NCBI GenBank assembly: GCA_020543525.1
Contig: JAHYIO010000005.1
Span: 62,001 to 126,000 of the forward strand
DNA length: 64,000 nt
Direction: 5' to 3'
Origin: Coriolopsis trogii
Taxonomy: Eukaryota; Basidiomycota; Agaricomycetes; Polyporales; Polyporaceae
Positions 45,931 to 56,377 of the stretch are shown here, piece by piece. Numbering within the stretch: the stretch's first letter is position 1; every line of letters begins with the position of its first letter. The notes under the pieces are model-generated. The model searched no databases and was not told where the DNA came from. It worked only from the letters and a program-made list of their open reading frames with translations. A program made the translations under genes and the position numbers.

Positions 45931-47310
45931 CGTCTCGTTCCTCATGTCAGTGACGCTCCGGTACGTATCGCACATTCCGTTCACATGTGGCCGCATGCTG
46001 TGTGAGATACCACGTTACTCTTCATTGGCTTGAGGTCGTCCGGTATTCGGGTAGGCTCCCGGCACAGTGGTGCTTGAGTACTTTGGCAGCTGACGTCGTA
46101 CCAGGTAACAAGCAGCAGACGAGGCAGACGGCTCAGGCAGGCAACTTGGAGCCAGCAGGAGGGTGGACGTCTCCCCCGGCGCCGCTGTGGACCTTCCCGC
46201 TCTGCGACTCTCGGGCGCGAAGACAACCACTGAACCGCATCGCACGATAACGATGGGAGGCGTCCCTCGGGGTGCGCGCGGCGTCGCGGACATCGAACCC
46301 AGCCTCCCATCGAATAATTACTCGACACTAGTTGCAACGGTCCAATCTCCTCGTGCAGCGATCTGGCCACGTACCCCCCAGAGCCATTTTGCCTGGATCG
46401 GCTAGGTGCTCTCAAGTGTCCGACTCGGACCTGTGGGATGCAGGCCGAGACGGTCTCGCGTTGCCTCCCCATCTGTCTGACTTGTTCGCTGCACCGTGCC
46501 GTCCATTGTCGGCCTCTGGGAGTACTCGAGATGCAAGCAGGCTGTCTGTGTTGTTCGCATCCGGGGACGCTCTCACCCGCTCGTCTCGTCTGTTCAACGC
46601 CACATGCCGCTTCCGCCACATCTCTAGGGTCTTCAAGCCCCTCGATGAGGACGACACACCAATAGTTCTCTTCCTTTCTCTTCTCCCGTAATCGTTTGTT
46701 GTGACTTTGTTCTGCTCGCCTCCCTCTCTGCATAGATATAGGTACTCCACGTTTGTGACTGGCCGCGATTACGTGCTTGGTTCACGGCTACTGCGCTCAT
46801 GGTCCCCACGTCACGGGAGGGCAGTTCCAACCAGTACCTGCACTCGTACTCCGTCCGAGTAGGCGAAAGCACAAACGAAGGGAATCGAGTGGCTGATACT
46901 TTTACGTGTACTCCAGTCTCTGAGAGCGGCATACGTGGGAGTAGTATGAGGGGTACATTCATCGCTGCGCAGCGCCGCCGGATCGCGACTCGGAGGTGAA
47001 CCCCCAAACGTCCATTGATCATTTATCCAGCGAGTTCTGTGTCCTATACAGGAGGAAAGCGTCCAAACACAGCTTCCTCTGGGGTCACGCTCAGTGACCA
47101 CGGCCGATTTACGAGGACACTAACCCTTTTTGGTGCTCGTCGTGCAGCGATGTACGTTTCGGAGAGGTTGCCGCAGTGTAGCGCAGGACCCGGGACGGCA
47201 AAGAGAGCTCCTGCGACACTGCATCCACATGTCAACCAATTGTGAGGTGATCGTCCACGTCAAGGACATACTCGATCTGTACATGTCTTTCCCATCAGCA
47301 CGCTGGAAAG
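45931..47310. other. No gene recognised
   Basis: Long overlapping open frames occur on both strands between 45980 and 46750, but codon content and motifs give no support for any of them. Confidence 0.35.
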
Positions 47311-47317
47311 TATAAAG
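47311..47317 (+). promoter_or_regulatory. TATA box of the small secreted protein gene
   Basis: TATAAAG lies 197 bp before the ATG at 47508 and is followed by a CT-rich leader with tandem repeats. Confidence 0.5.
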
Positions 47318-47365
47318 AGGAGGGACGCAAGCCCCTCCAGCAGCAGCAAGAGCAAATCCGCCCAG

Positions 47366-47433
47366 CACTCTCAGTCGCTCTCTATCAACTCTCTCAGTCG
47401 CTCTCTATCAACTCTCTCAGTCGCTCTCTTTTG
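47366..47433 (+). repeat. 23-bp tandem repeat in the leader of the secreted-protein gene
   Basis: About three copies of a 23-bp unit (CTCTCAGTCGCTCTCTATCA core), CT-rich on the coding strand, lie between the TATA box and the start codon. Confidence 0.9.
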
Positions 47434-47507
47434 TTCTCCTATAAGTCAGTAATGCTCTCTTCAGAAAACAACGCATTGGCTCACCTGTCTGTTCCCTAGT
47501 CTTCGCG

Positions 47508-47859
47508 ATGCGCTACTCCAACCTCTTCAAGCTCGTGTTGGCGGTCTTGCACGTCGGTATCGTCACTGCCCATGTTCTTCCCGTCGGCCGCCGTCAGGTG
47601 ATAAGTCTTTGCAAGACGGATAAGGACTGTGCATCAGACGACAAATGCGTTTCGGTCGACGCGGCCAAAAAGCTAGCTGAGGAAGTGCCGGAGCTTGATG
47701 CATTCCGAGTCCTCGCTCCAATTTTAGCTCAGACTCGGTTGCCAGTGGGTCAAGTAAGTGTCGTATGCTGTACGTTTCTGCATTCCAGGGCTGATCCTGA
47801 GCAATCTACAGGGAGCCTGCGTTCCCCTCCGGTACATACCCGCCGGAGCCTGTCTCTGA
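47508..47859 (+). CDS. Small secreted cysteine-containing protein
   Basis: Two exons (47508-47753 and 47812-47859) join at phase 0 across a 58-nt intron, giving 97 aa. Residues 1 to about 22 form a signal peptide (MRYSNLFKLVLAVLHVGIVTA). The mature part has five cysteines: C-x5-C-x5-C near the N-terminus (SLCKTDKDCASDDKC) and two in the last exon (GACVPL, GACL). No family is recognised. Size, secretion signal and isolated position suit an effector-like or surface protein, as is common in basidiomycetes. A clean TATA box, a CT-rich leader and a short final exon support the model. It lies between two hydrophobin copies on the other strand. Confidence 0.75.
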
Positions 47860-48564
47860 CTTGGCCGTCTTCAAAGTGATTGATCGCTGCCATGAGCGGG
47901 CCTGCGGCACATATCGGGCTAGTAGACTGGTACGGTTGATGTATGGCTGCCAGTGAGCGAACAGATGTGGTTAGTTCACACTGGAGTCTGCGAGTTCAGT
48001 GTAGTGGATGGACCAGGCTCAGGATATCGATGTCTCGCGTCAACCGTGGTTTAATACCCAATCAGAGTTCGAGCGTTCCAAGTAGTAAGTTTGAGGTGCA
48101 CAATTGAGCGGAAACGTGTACGCGCCAGGACAAATTGCCAAGTCGTCTCTGAATCGCGGGCACAGCCTGAGCCTCCAATGGTAGTCGAAGGTGAGCGCGC
48201 TGTAGTAAGTGCCAGATGTCCATGTCAGTGGTCGGATCGTGATCTAGTCCGGTCCTTCACTTGGGGAGCAGGTTGTTTGCAGAGAGTCAGACTGATTAGG
48301 AGCCTCACTTTTCGTATAAGGCGTATCAATGATACGTAGCGTGCCCTACACTCCCTCGGACGCGTTCTACGTCAGGTACTCCTTGCAGTGCTTGGAACGT
48401 AGAGCTTGTATCACGAATCCGTCTCTAAGGCCTTCGTGGGGCGCGTATGCAAGGTCTGTGAACGATACATTACAATTCACATCTGACTGACACTGATCGC
48501 CCCTCTACCATATTCCAGGCTTTGTTACTTGTAGCTAGCGCATTCGCTATATCCCTTTTTGAGC
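47860..48564. other. Intergenic, 3' flanks
   Basis: Holds the downstream regions of the secreted-protein gene and the hydrophobin gene. About 48365-48460 shares short blocks with 45500-45620, showing that the two hydrophobin loci were duplicated together with their 3' flanks. Confidence 0.5.
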
Positions 48565-49051
48565 TCAGATGACGATTGGCACGCATCCGATGGAGATCAA
48601 ATCCCCTGTCCGACATGTTGAGAGTCCAGTGGTGAGTCGCTACGAATGGATACGGCACATCTTTCCGACAGGAGCGACAGGCGTACCGAACGAATTGTTC
48701 TCGCAGCACACCACGTTTGAGGTGCTGCACAGGAAGCGTTGATAAGCGAAGGCGCTGGAACAGACGACTGAGTGAACAGAGTGAGACGTACCAGGCACCG
48801 GTATCGACGCCGATAACGGTGATGGGGCTGCAGGTAAGGCCTACGAGGGTCTCGAGGTCCTGGACGACGACATCGACGACATCGATGGAGCCGAGGATGC
48901 TCGTGGCCGTCGGGTTCTTGACAGGAACTAACTCCTTACAGCACTGGATGGCATCGGCGCTGCAGCTATCGTTCGCAGATCTGCCTCGAACTGGGGCAGG
49001 AGTGGCGGTAAGGACTGTCAGTGAGGAGAGGAGGATGAGCCTGGATTACAT
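48565..49051 (-). pseudogene. Class I hydrophobin with stop at codon 2
   Basis: Exons 48792-49051, 48687-48724 and 48565-48605 join in phase (introns 67 and 81 nt) to a complete class I hydrophobin pattern: C-x6-CC-x35-C-x12-C-x5-CC-x12-C. Recognisable blocks are LILLSSLTVLTATPAP (signal), SCSADAIQCCKELVPV, VGLTCSPITVIGV, TSNVVCCENNSF and ISIGCVPIVI. However, the only start-like ATG in frame (49051) is followed at once by TAA and then by SRLILL, which is where a signal peptide should begin. Either the second codon has mutated, or the start lies in an extra upstream exon spliced at TAATCCAG. All eight cysteines are otherwise present, so the loss would be recent. Hydrophobins self-assemble at air-water interfaces on hyphae. 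Confidence 0.85.
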
Positions 49052-49124
49052 GATCATAGGAGGCGGACACGCTTGGTGAGTGATATGTTCGCTGCAATGC
49101 GTGCGTCGTGTGCTGAGCTAAAGG

Positions 49125-49131
49125 ATTTATA
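49125..49131 (-). promoter_or_regulatory. TATA box of the hydrophobin gene
   Basis: TATAAAT on the minus strand, about 75 bp before the ATG at 49051. Its position supports that ATG as the ancestral start. Confidence 0.6.
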
Positions 49132-49680
49132 GACAATGGCCTGCTCAATGCGCACCTTCGGTGACTCTGAGTGGCAGATTACCATGACTCTTCCTATTGG
49201 CCTGCTGGTGTGTCCTACTCCACCATTACCCCTGGATCTTCAACACTCACGCATTCGTTCAGAGTCACGATATGCATCAGCACTCTCTCCGGGTCCGCGT
49301 TTTGAACAGGCATTGTCTCTATGTCCTCACCTGATATCTATCTTCAGGTCCCATGCCCACGCACCCGCCACTCATGATCATGACGCTGTAGCGTTCTACG
49401 CCGCTTTGACCTCGTCGGAACACCGGAAATGAAGAGAACTTCTGTGGTTGACGCTCTCTCTCCGCTCGAAGACGTCAGTCAGGCTCGCATAACGTCGGCC
49501 ATGCCGCGTTATGAACGTCCGCACGTTCGCAAGACACGGGATTCAATGAGGTCATGGACACTGACTTCTTAGTTTGCTAACGCAGATTTTCTGCCTGGAA
49601 GAGGCATACTAGGACGACATACCGCCGTTAGCCGGTCGGTTGTCCGTAAACTCGAAACAGAGTATGCCTTCTCGCTGTAC
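49132..49680. other. No gene recognised
   Basis: Short frames only, on both strands, between the hydrophobin promoter and the DUF4246 fragment. Confidence 0.4.
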
Positions 49681-49689
49681 CTAACATCA

Positions 49690-50330
49690 TACATTCAGTG
49701 CTCGCACAAGCTGAATCGCACTTTGAATACATCCTTGTTGTGCTTGAGCACGAAATCCGACCGCTCCTTCGTCAGCTTCTCTCGATCCGCCTTCGCTTCG
49801 TCTAGGGTGATGGTGTCTTCGAGGGCATAGTCCGCGATCATGTCGAACTCGGCAACGCGCGCAAGGCTGGTATCCGTGCCATCTCGTCAAGATACCACTC
49901 CCTCTGCTGCGGCGGAATCGTCTTCGTTGACAAGACTCTGTTCCAAGGGTCAACGAGGAAGAAGCAAAGGATCTTGCGGTGCCCGGGCTTCGACTTGTCG
50001 GTAAGCTCGAAGGGCTCGACACGGTGCTGATATATGTTGGGGAACGCGACGCACTTGTCCTCCACCGCGACGGTGTGCCCGATCTCCTGGACCATAGCTT
50101 TTTCCCCAGAGAAGCCGAATGCGCCGCTCCAACCCTGGTGATCGTTGTGCTGGTACGGCATGTTAATGCTATCGGCGTCGGTGCCGACCTGCATGCGGAA
50201 CGCGAGCCGAGACTCGGTGATGTTCTCGCTCGCGTAGTAGTGCAGACCGGTGGCGACGATCCGCTCGTTTGGCAGCATCCCCTCCACGTGCCACAGGGGT
50301 AGGAGCTGTCTCGTAGAAATCTACGAACGA
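49690..50330 (-). pseudogene. DUF4246-family C-terminal fragment
   Basis: The minus strand reads RIVATGLHYYASENITESRL then FPNIYQHRVEPFEL, KPGHRKILCFFLVDPWNRVL and PPQQREWYLDEM, all DUF4246 signatures. After MARIPAL the homology continues in another frame (RVAEFDMIADYALEDTITLD to LKHNKDVFKVRF, ending CEH). The break is at a CGCGCG run, a plausible slippage site. At the other end, the usual GGTWHVEGM step is split between frames near 50295, and the long N-terminal part of the family (several hundred residues) is absent. It therefore looks like a broken partial gene. The family is predicted to be dioxygenase-like, with unknown role. Confidence 0.75.
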
Positions 50331-50539
50331 CCGTTGTTTCTTCATCCCTAGAGCGAGTGAATGCGATGTTGTAGCCAGCACTGAATGTTCAATGCGTGAA
50401 TGATGCACGCAAAGACAGACTCTCACGTGGACGTATGAGCGACAATGCGACATAATGCATGTTGCGGCCGAGAGATCGCGCGTCCGATAGCATCCTCGGG
50501 CGTCAGAGCGTGCCACTCTGAACTTGCTCTCCAACCACC
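50331..50539. other. Intergenic
   Basis: Short spacer between the DUF4246 fragment and the F-box-like gene; presumably holds the promoter of the latter. Confidence 0.4.
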
Positions 50540-51759
50540 ATGTCGCCGGCTAGTCTGCTTGACTTGCCTCCAGAAATCCTCCTTCAGATCGTGAAAAATC
50601 TGTCAGACCATCCCTACGCCCTCCGAAATTGCTCGCTTGCCTGTCGATCCCTCCTCTATCCTTCCCGTGATCAACTCTTTCGATACATTCTTCTCGACAA
50701 CAAAACAACCCAGCGATTTCTCCCCCTCATCCGCCATAACCCAGCCATTGCGGGATTTGTGCAGGAGCTCAAGATTTCGGGTCGCAGTGCACCTGTGGAC
50801 GTGCAGTCTATACCTTTCAAATCGTTCCCGAGGTTGCGATCACTCGCACTCGAGCACCTCTCGTTGACCATCGACGATATCTTCGCCATCATGATCGACA
50901 CACCCATCTTGGAAACACTCGAATGCTACACACTGCTAGAACCGTCGGCACCCCTCGGCCTACAGCAAAAACCGGAGGGTCTGGGTAGCCCTGGCACACT
51001 GCCCGTCCTCAGATCCTTGGTCGTTAAGTACGGGGAGTTGAACCAGGACAAGTTCGTAGAGCGCGTCCTCGGGATGGATATCTCCGCCGTGTCATCATTG
51101 CGTGTCGCATTCGGATCCACGGATCAGCACCTCTCCTGGCTACCTGTCATCCGGGCGAGCGGCGCTTCGTTGCGCCAGCTGAGTATTGCCATGAGCGATC
51201 CATCCGGTGATCTGAGTCCCGGTAGGTAGTCCAAACATCCCAAAGTCCTACCATGACTATATCTCATGCGTTTCTTCTAGGGAACCCCCATGCGTTGGTT
51301 CTAAACGCCCTTGCATCCGCATCCCAGTTGACCTGTCTTGCTCTATGGTATCAACCCTCCCGAAGCATCCACCATTCGGGCTCTCTCGCATTCTTCGAAT
51401 CCGTCTGTGGGTTCTTCGAGCGGTCTCCGCCTCCCGTACGTCGGATCGCCCATCTGACTCTATCGGCACCCGATCGGGGAGAGAACTGGGAGATCGTGAA
51501 CGAGGGACTCGCCAATCGTCTTGCCGAAGCGTTACTGGACGTCGAGCGCTACCCATCCCTCTCCCGAATGGACGTGACTGTGCGAGTTCAGAGGTGGCAC
51601 GACCCTTGGTCGAAAGGCGGAATGTGGATTATCTCGGGAATCCCCAACCTCGACAAGCATTTTGCGGAGAAAAGGTGGAGACAGACCTTCTCCAAGTTCG
51701 CGAATCGCTCAGATCTTACTTTCAACCTCTACCTACTCGAATATCTCGGCTTCCGCTGA
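50540..51759 (+). CDS. F-box-like protein
   Basis: Two exons (50540-51221 and 51281-51759) join in phase 1 across a 59-nt intron (GTAGGT..CTAG), giving 386 aa. The N-terminus has LLDLPPEILLQIVKNLSD then LRNCSLACRSLLYPSR, the F-box-like motif of many basidiomycete paralogues. The rest consists of irregular leucine-rich stretches (FPRLRSLALEHLSLTIDDIF, LPVLRSLVVKYGEL). Such proteins are substrate adaptors of SCF ubiquitin ligases; the partner is unknown. The model is complete with a normal stop. A short relic of a related gene (SLRELSISMNDPSSD versus SLRQLSIAMSDPSGD here) occurs at about 62170-62245 on the other strand. Confidence 0.85.
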
Positions 51760-52427
51760 CAGCTCTTTGTTCATCTGCGCTCGCATGGGGGAGATCTCAG
51801 ATGATACAGAGACGGAAGAGATAAATACATCTTCCTCTTTTTGCTTTGCTCGAGGGTCTCGTTACATGTAATAGCACGATCAACTGCATACGCACGCGTC
51901 CTTGCTCCACGTCCTCGGATTACATTCCCGTCGCTAGCCGTTGTCGGGGAAGATACCTCACGAGGCCTCAGCATCGTCTTTGCCTATCGCCAAATTCTCC
52001 CTAATCCTTCCCCTAGATCTCATAGATCGCGCTTGAGGGCACCATCAGTCCGGCACGCTTTCATCCCCGTTTCGAGACACACGCAATAGCTGTCGTTGTT
52101 CACGGTACCACTCGTCAGCGCCGGTACCACAAGGGCAACAATTCTTCGACAGGGGCATCTACTCTACGTACAGAAGTGGAGTGGAGCTCGCCGCAAGAAA
52201 TGCGTTGAATCAACCCTATCTTCCGCCGGTCATAGCAGCAGGGTATGTCGGCGGGAATGTATGACCCTGACTACGTTCCTTCCGCAGAGTCAATAGCAGC
52301 ACAGCCTATCGTAATGACAGCTCTTCTTCTGGAGAAAGATTGCGGATATGTGAGAATAGAATCGGAATGCTCCTTGGCACACCAGGGTCCCGTCTATCAT
52401 CACCGTGACAACATGCAGTATGAGGGC
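51760..52427. other. No gene recognised
   Basis: Spacer between convergent genes (F-box-like on plus, alkyltransferase-like on minus). Only short frames. Confidence 0.4.
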
Positions 52428-53044
52428 TCAGTCGTTTTCCGCCTCCTCTTCAGACTCTTCAGCGGCGTCGACCTCGACGCCAATGTCGACAGTACCCACG
52501 GCCGGGAACCAGCCGTACGTTCTGAGATCGACCTTGAACTCTCCCGAACGACCGGTATTCACGTCCACGCCCTCCGCCACGAGCGCATTGCGCTGACGTG
52601 ACGCGCCGTCTGTTCCGGGACCACGCGAAGAGATTGCGCCTGAGGCGGAAAGGACTCGATGCCAAGGTATAGGCGGGTTCGCGTCGGGAGAGAGAAATTT
52701 CAGGGCTGAATGTGGTGCGGGCGGAAATGAGCGTGTGCGTGGCCGCAGTCACCGAGGAATGTGGGTGGGAAGCATCACCTTGACCGACGTGTCGAGAGTG
52801 AGCTGGCATGCCGATGAGCTTCGCAATATGCCCTGGAATATGCACGACAGTGCCCTGAGTTGTGGTAGACGCGTCCAAATCTTTTGGGACGGGCACGCGC
52901 ACCGTACGAAGTCACCTTCTGCGGTGGGATCTGCCGGACAACATTATAAACCTGTGGACATGCATGGTCATGGGGTCAGTCATTGCGGACCTCTTGTATG
53001 AGGAGACCCACGGCGGCATGGAACTGATCTGCATCTAACGGCAT
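52428..53044 (-). CDS. Alkyltransferase-like protein (Atl1 type)
   Basis: Four exons (53012-53044, 52903-52951, 52779-52832 and 52428-52705) join in phase to 137 aa, with introns of 60, 70 and 73 nt. The start is the ATG of MPLDADQFHAA. The product reads VYNVVRQIPPQKVTSYGHIA, KLIGMPAHSRHVGQAL, PIPWHRVLSASGAIS, then GASRQRNALVAEGV and DLRTYGWFP, followed by an acidic tail. This is the MGMT/Ogt fold with its Tyr, Arg-finger and winged-helix blocks, but the active-site PCHR is PWHR. The protein therefore cannot accept an alkyl group and belongs to the alkyltransferase-like class. ATLs bind O6-alkylguanine and hand it to nucleotide excision repair. It is a compact housekeeping-type gene in an otherwise accessory region. 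Confidence 0.92.
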
Positions 53045-54599
53045 GGTAGAGTGTCGTTGAGTGCGAACTGCGACCGTCCACTGTCCAGTAAGTACTCCTT
53101 GATGACTAAGCAGATCCTGCCAAATGCGGCGTCTCAGGGCCCTCGTCGACCTCATTCTCAACTTCAACGTCCTCGTACTTCAAGCCACAATATTCCTCCT
53201 CCTCATTCCAACCCATTTATGTGAGCTGCAAGTTTACGACCGCAAGCCCGGACTCCCTTGTTGTGGCCCTGAAGTTTGAACGCATCAATCTTGCACTGGT
53301 ATGTTCCCTCATCAAAGTCGTGCCCGACGAGCAGCACCCCTTCCTTCTCCCAGTCCCTGTCGTTTGCGGCGAGGAAGTAAAACCGGGTGTGCGCTGCGAG
53401 TTTGGAGTGTGCGTTCAAGACGTCGCGGAGTGACCGGCCCACGAAGTGCGGGCGCGAGCTTGAGACAACTCCCGGGTGCGTTGCCTGTCTCGATGTTACC
53501 CGTCTCACAGATGTCGATGAGCTGTCGCAGGGAGCTGTACCCTGGCGCTGACGAGGGATGGGGCCCATGCCGGCACGGCACCGGGAAGAGTTAGGTGGAT
53601 GGCCGACAGAGCGGGTAGGGTGATGTATGGGCACAAACGCGATGCTTGAAAGGTGTGTACCCGCGGTCCCAAGCGAGCAGGTAACAGGCTGGAGGAGGTG
53701 ATAATCTGGTGGGGATGATCAGAGATGAGAGGGTTGGTTTGTCACTTGTTTGCTCACTACGCCTCCGGTGTGGGTGTGAGATGGCAAGTGAACCCGATCC
53801 GTCTGCCTCGCCGCTCAGTGCTCTGGGCACTACTGGCACATGATCTTGCTGCAGACCTGCCACAGATGTGCATCGAGATCACTTGAGTTGTCATCGCTAT
53901 GTATACTCCTGGGTAAGTAGTGTGCTATTGCTCTGACTTTTCCATCAGGCGTTGTCCCCGGATTGGGGTCCATACGTCGTCGAGTCGTCCACCACAGTCG
54001 CGTCAGGGAGAATCAAGCACAATCTCTTCGCTCATCCTCCAGCTTGAACGGTCCCCCCCGGTGCTGTCATACCTTTGTGTATGCGTCGCACCTGCGCACT
54101 CTGCATCGACGTGCCCGGCCTCCCGCACGAGCGGTATCTCGCCCGCGAACCGAACGCGCCTCAGCTCTGGCGACAACCCTGCTTGCAGACGGCGATGTCC
54201 AACTCTAGTATGTTTGCTAATTTCGCGGTAACGTCCACGCGCGTGTGGTCACAGCGCCGGCCGTGCAACGACGCGCTCATGCAGCATACCGTCAATGTGA
54301 CACACCCGCTCCGGTAGGCTGGCCTGGAAAATTCGAAGATCACGCTCGTAAACTTGCTCACTTGGGACATTCTGAGGGACGGGTCATAGACAAGAGAGCG
54401 GATATTTACAGGTTAATAAGGTCTGGTAGCCGGCGCGCAAATCATAGTCAATGTTACTTCCAGGTAAGCCGCAATCCGGTGGATCACGACTATTGGTGTC
54501 AAAAGTGATGAAGGGGATATAGATGTGCTGAAAATTTGATAGCGGAGAAAAAAGGATATACATATGTTACACAGCCAACATGAAGCAGATGAACATATT
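53045..54599. other. No gene recognised
   Basis: A minus-strand frame at 53203-53634 contains a plausible coding-like run (HTRFYFLAANDRDWEKEGVL, DEGTYQCKIDAFKLQG), but I cannot assign it or find exons to join. Elsewhere there are only short frames. Confidence 0.4.
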
Positions 54600-55386
54600 C
54601 TACACGTCCGTAGCAAGTGCACGTCCGCGGTTCGCGCTCACAGTCGTCTCCCCCTCGGTAGTGAAGGAGGTGCTCGTGCGGGTGGTGGTGATCGTAGTGT
54701 ACGACGTGATGGTGCGCGTGCGAGTGTTTGTGACGGCGGTCGTTACGCGGCTGGTCGATTCGGGGCGGGTGATCGTGGTGGTGGTAGTCTCAAGGACGAG
54801 AGGGCCAGGGACAGTGGTCGTAACAGTAGTCACACCGTCCGAGTCGCCGCCCTCACCATCGCCGCCCTCACCATCACCACCCTGCTCTTCGCCACCCTCC
54901 TCGCCGCCCTCCTCGCCACCCTCCTCGCCGCCCTCCTCACCACCCTCCTCGCCGCCCTCTTCGCCACCGCCCTCCTCATCCTGGCGCTTGGAGGGAGCGG
55001 CTAGCCTGCGGCGCCTTTCTGGCTGAGGCGCGGAGGTGATTTCATCGAGGAAACTAGTGTCGGTGCCAGTGGCGAGGATGGTGTCCAAGAGTGACTCGCT
55101 CGACGTCGGAAGCACCGTGTCGGAGAGTGCATTGCTCACACCCTGTCCAAAGATTGAAGAGAAGGGCAGGAAGCCCCCGAAGGCGCTGTAGGATGAGGCG
55201 ATTTGGGATGGGAGGATTTCCCCTCCCGAAGAACCCGAGTCGACGGTGATGGAAACATCGCCTGTACGCGACGTGAGGATCTTAGCTGACCGCATAAAGC
55301 GTTGAATACGTACCAGAAGTGGCTTGAACTCCGCTGCAGGCCACAAGAACCATGGTGGTGAGCGCGGCGAACTTTGTGGCGTACAT
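54600..55386 (-). CDS. Secreted low-complexity protein with Gly-Glu array and Thr-rich tail
   Basis: Two exons (55314-55386 and 54600-55261) join in phase across a 52-nt intron, giving 244 aa. The signal peptide is MYATKFAALTTMVLVACSGV. The middle part (SITVDSGSSGGEILPSQIAS onward) is followed by a basic site (ERRRRLAAPSKRQDEE), which could be a processing site. An array of EEGG repeats (about eight copies) follows, then a Thr-rich stretch (TTTTTITRPESTSRVTTAVT and on). The composition suggests an O-glycosylated cell-wall or matrix protein. It is transcribed away from a related Thr-rich secreted gene 1 kb to the right. No known domain. Confidence 0.8.
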
Positions 55387-55460
55387 GGTGCACAATGAGT
55401 GGATGATGGGAACAGATGTGGATGGGTGGATTGGTGTTAGAACCAGAAAACACCCGAGGC

Positions 55461-55466
55461 TATATA
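55461..55466 (-). promoter_or_regulatory. TATA box of the Gly-Glu/Thr-rich protein gene
   Basis: TATATA on the minus strand, 75-80 bp before the start codon at 55386. Confidence 0.5.
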
Positions 55467-56274
55467 CCATGTGGCCGCGTCCCAATCCGCGCAAGTCTTC
55501 TCGGCGTCCGTCCGCACCGTGACTCTGCACAACACAGTCCACTCCAGAACGTACTCTGAGGGACAGCCTGGTGAGCAGCGCAACGGAAGCAATGTCGCGT
55601 CTTGCGTCATCACCCACCCTGCCGTCCAAGGATCGACCGGGAGAAGGCGTACGATCGCTCCCAGAAACCTTCGGATGCCACCCCCGCGGCGCCTTCCGGA
55701 CAGCGTTGGAGTGTCTCCCTAGGTACCGCGATCCTCCTATGGCAGACGCCGATGCGCCGAAGCTTCGCGGGCGGGGTGCACCATCAAGGGCGGAAGCAAC
55801 GGACCTGGTGTTCTGTCCCTCGCCGAGACGCAGGAGAGTGTCTGCAGAAACGTTGCTGCCGCGACCGAGGTCGTCGACTGACCTTCCGAGGAGATTGCCA
55901 TCGGGCCTGGGCGGGAATGAGGCCATGAGCGAGTGCGACTGCCATGTTCAGTTGCAGACCGCGACCTGTGAGCGACTCGCGGATGTGCCTGAATAGGAAG
56001 GTGCATACGGCGAGGCGGCGTGCCAGTCGCCATCTGGTCATAGTATTGATTGTGAAGCGATCTTTGGGTCGGCGGCTTCCGGTCGCTTTCACGATCATCT
56101 GTGGTTCGCGGAAACAAACGACGGCTGCTGCTGTGCTGTGTCGGGCGGATGCATGAGCTATGGGGCACGATGGTGGAGGAGAGCGGCTGTGCACTGGGGA
56201 GCTATGGGCGGAAGAGCACTTGCGATGCTGAGAGGCTGCGCCTGCTTGCGCCATGGGGGAAGTAGGTGGGATGC
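55467..56274. other. Divergent intergenic region
   Basis: Shared upstream region of two head-to-head secreted-protein genes. Long open frames exist on both strands, but they are GC-rich chance frames without motifs. Confidence 0.4.
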
Positions 56275-56280
56275 TATAAG
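56275..56280 (+). promoter_or_regulatory. TATA-like box of the Thr-rich protein gene
   Basis: TATAAG lies about 100 bp before the ATG at 56378. Confidence 0.45.
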
Positions 56281-56377
56281 AGTCGAGAGTGGTCAGTGGT
56301 TTCCTTCATTCGCCAACACTCTTGCATCCAGCCGCTCTTCGCACATCACCTTCCAACGCAGACGCAGTTTACTCGCC

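Noticed and set aside
45981..46733. Minus-strand 250-codon open frame
   Set aside because: No motif, no intron structure, and equally long frames on the opposite strand. I could not tell which, if any, is coding.
55282..55926. Long minus-strand frame continuing upstream of the Gly-Glu protein start
   Set aside because: The real start is the ATG at 55386 with a signal peptide and a TATA box at 55461-55466; the upstream part is promoter.
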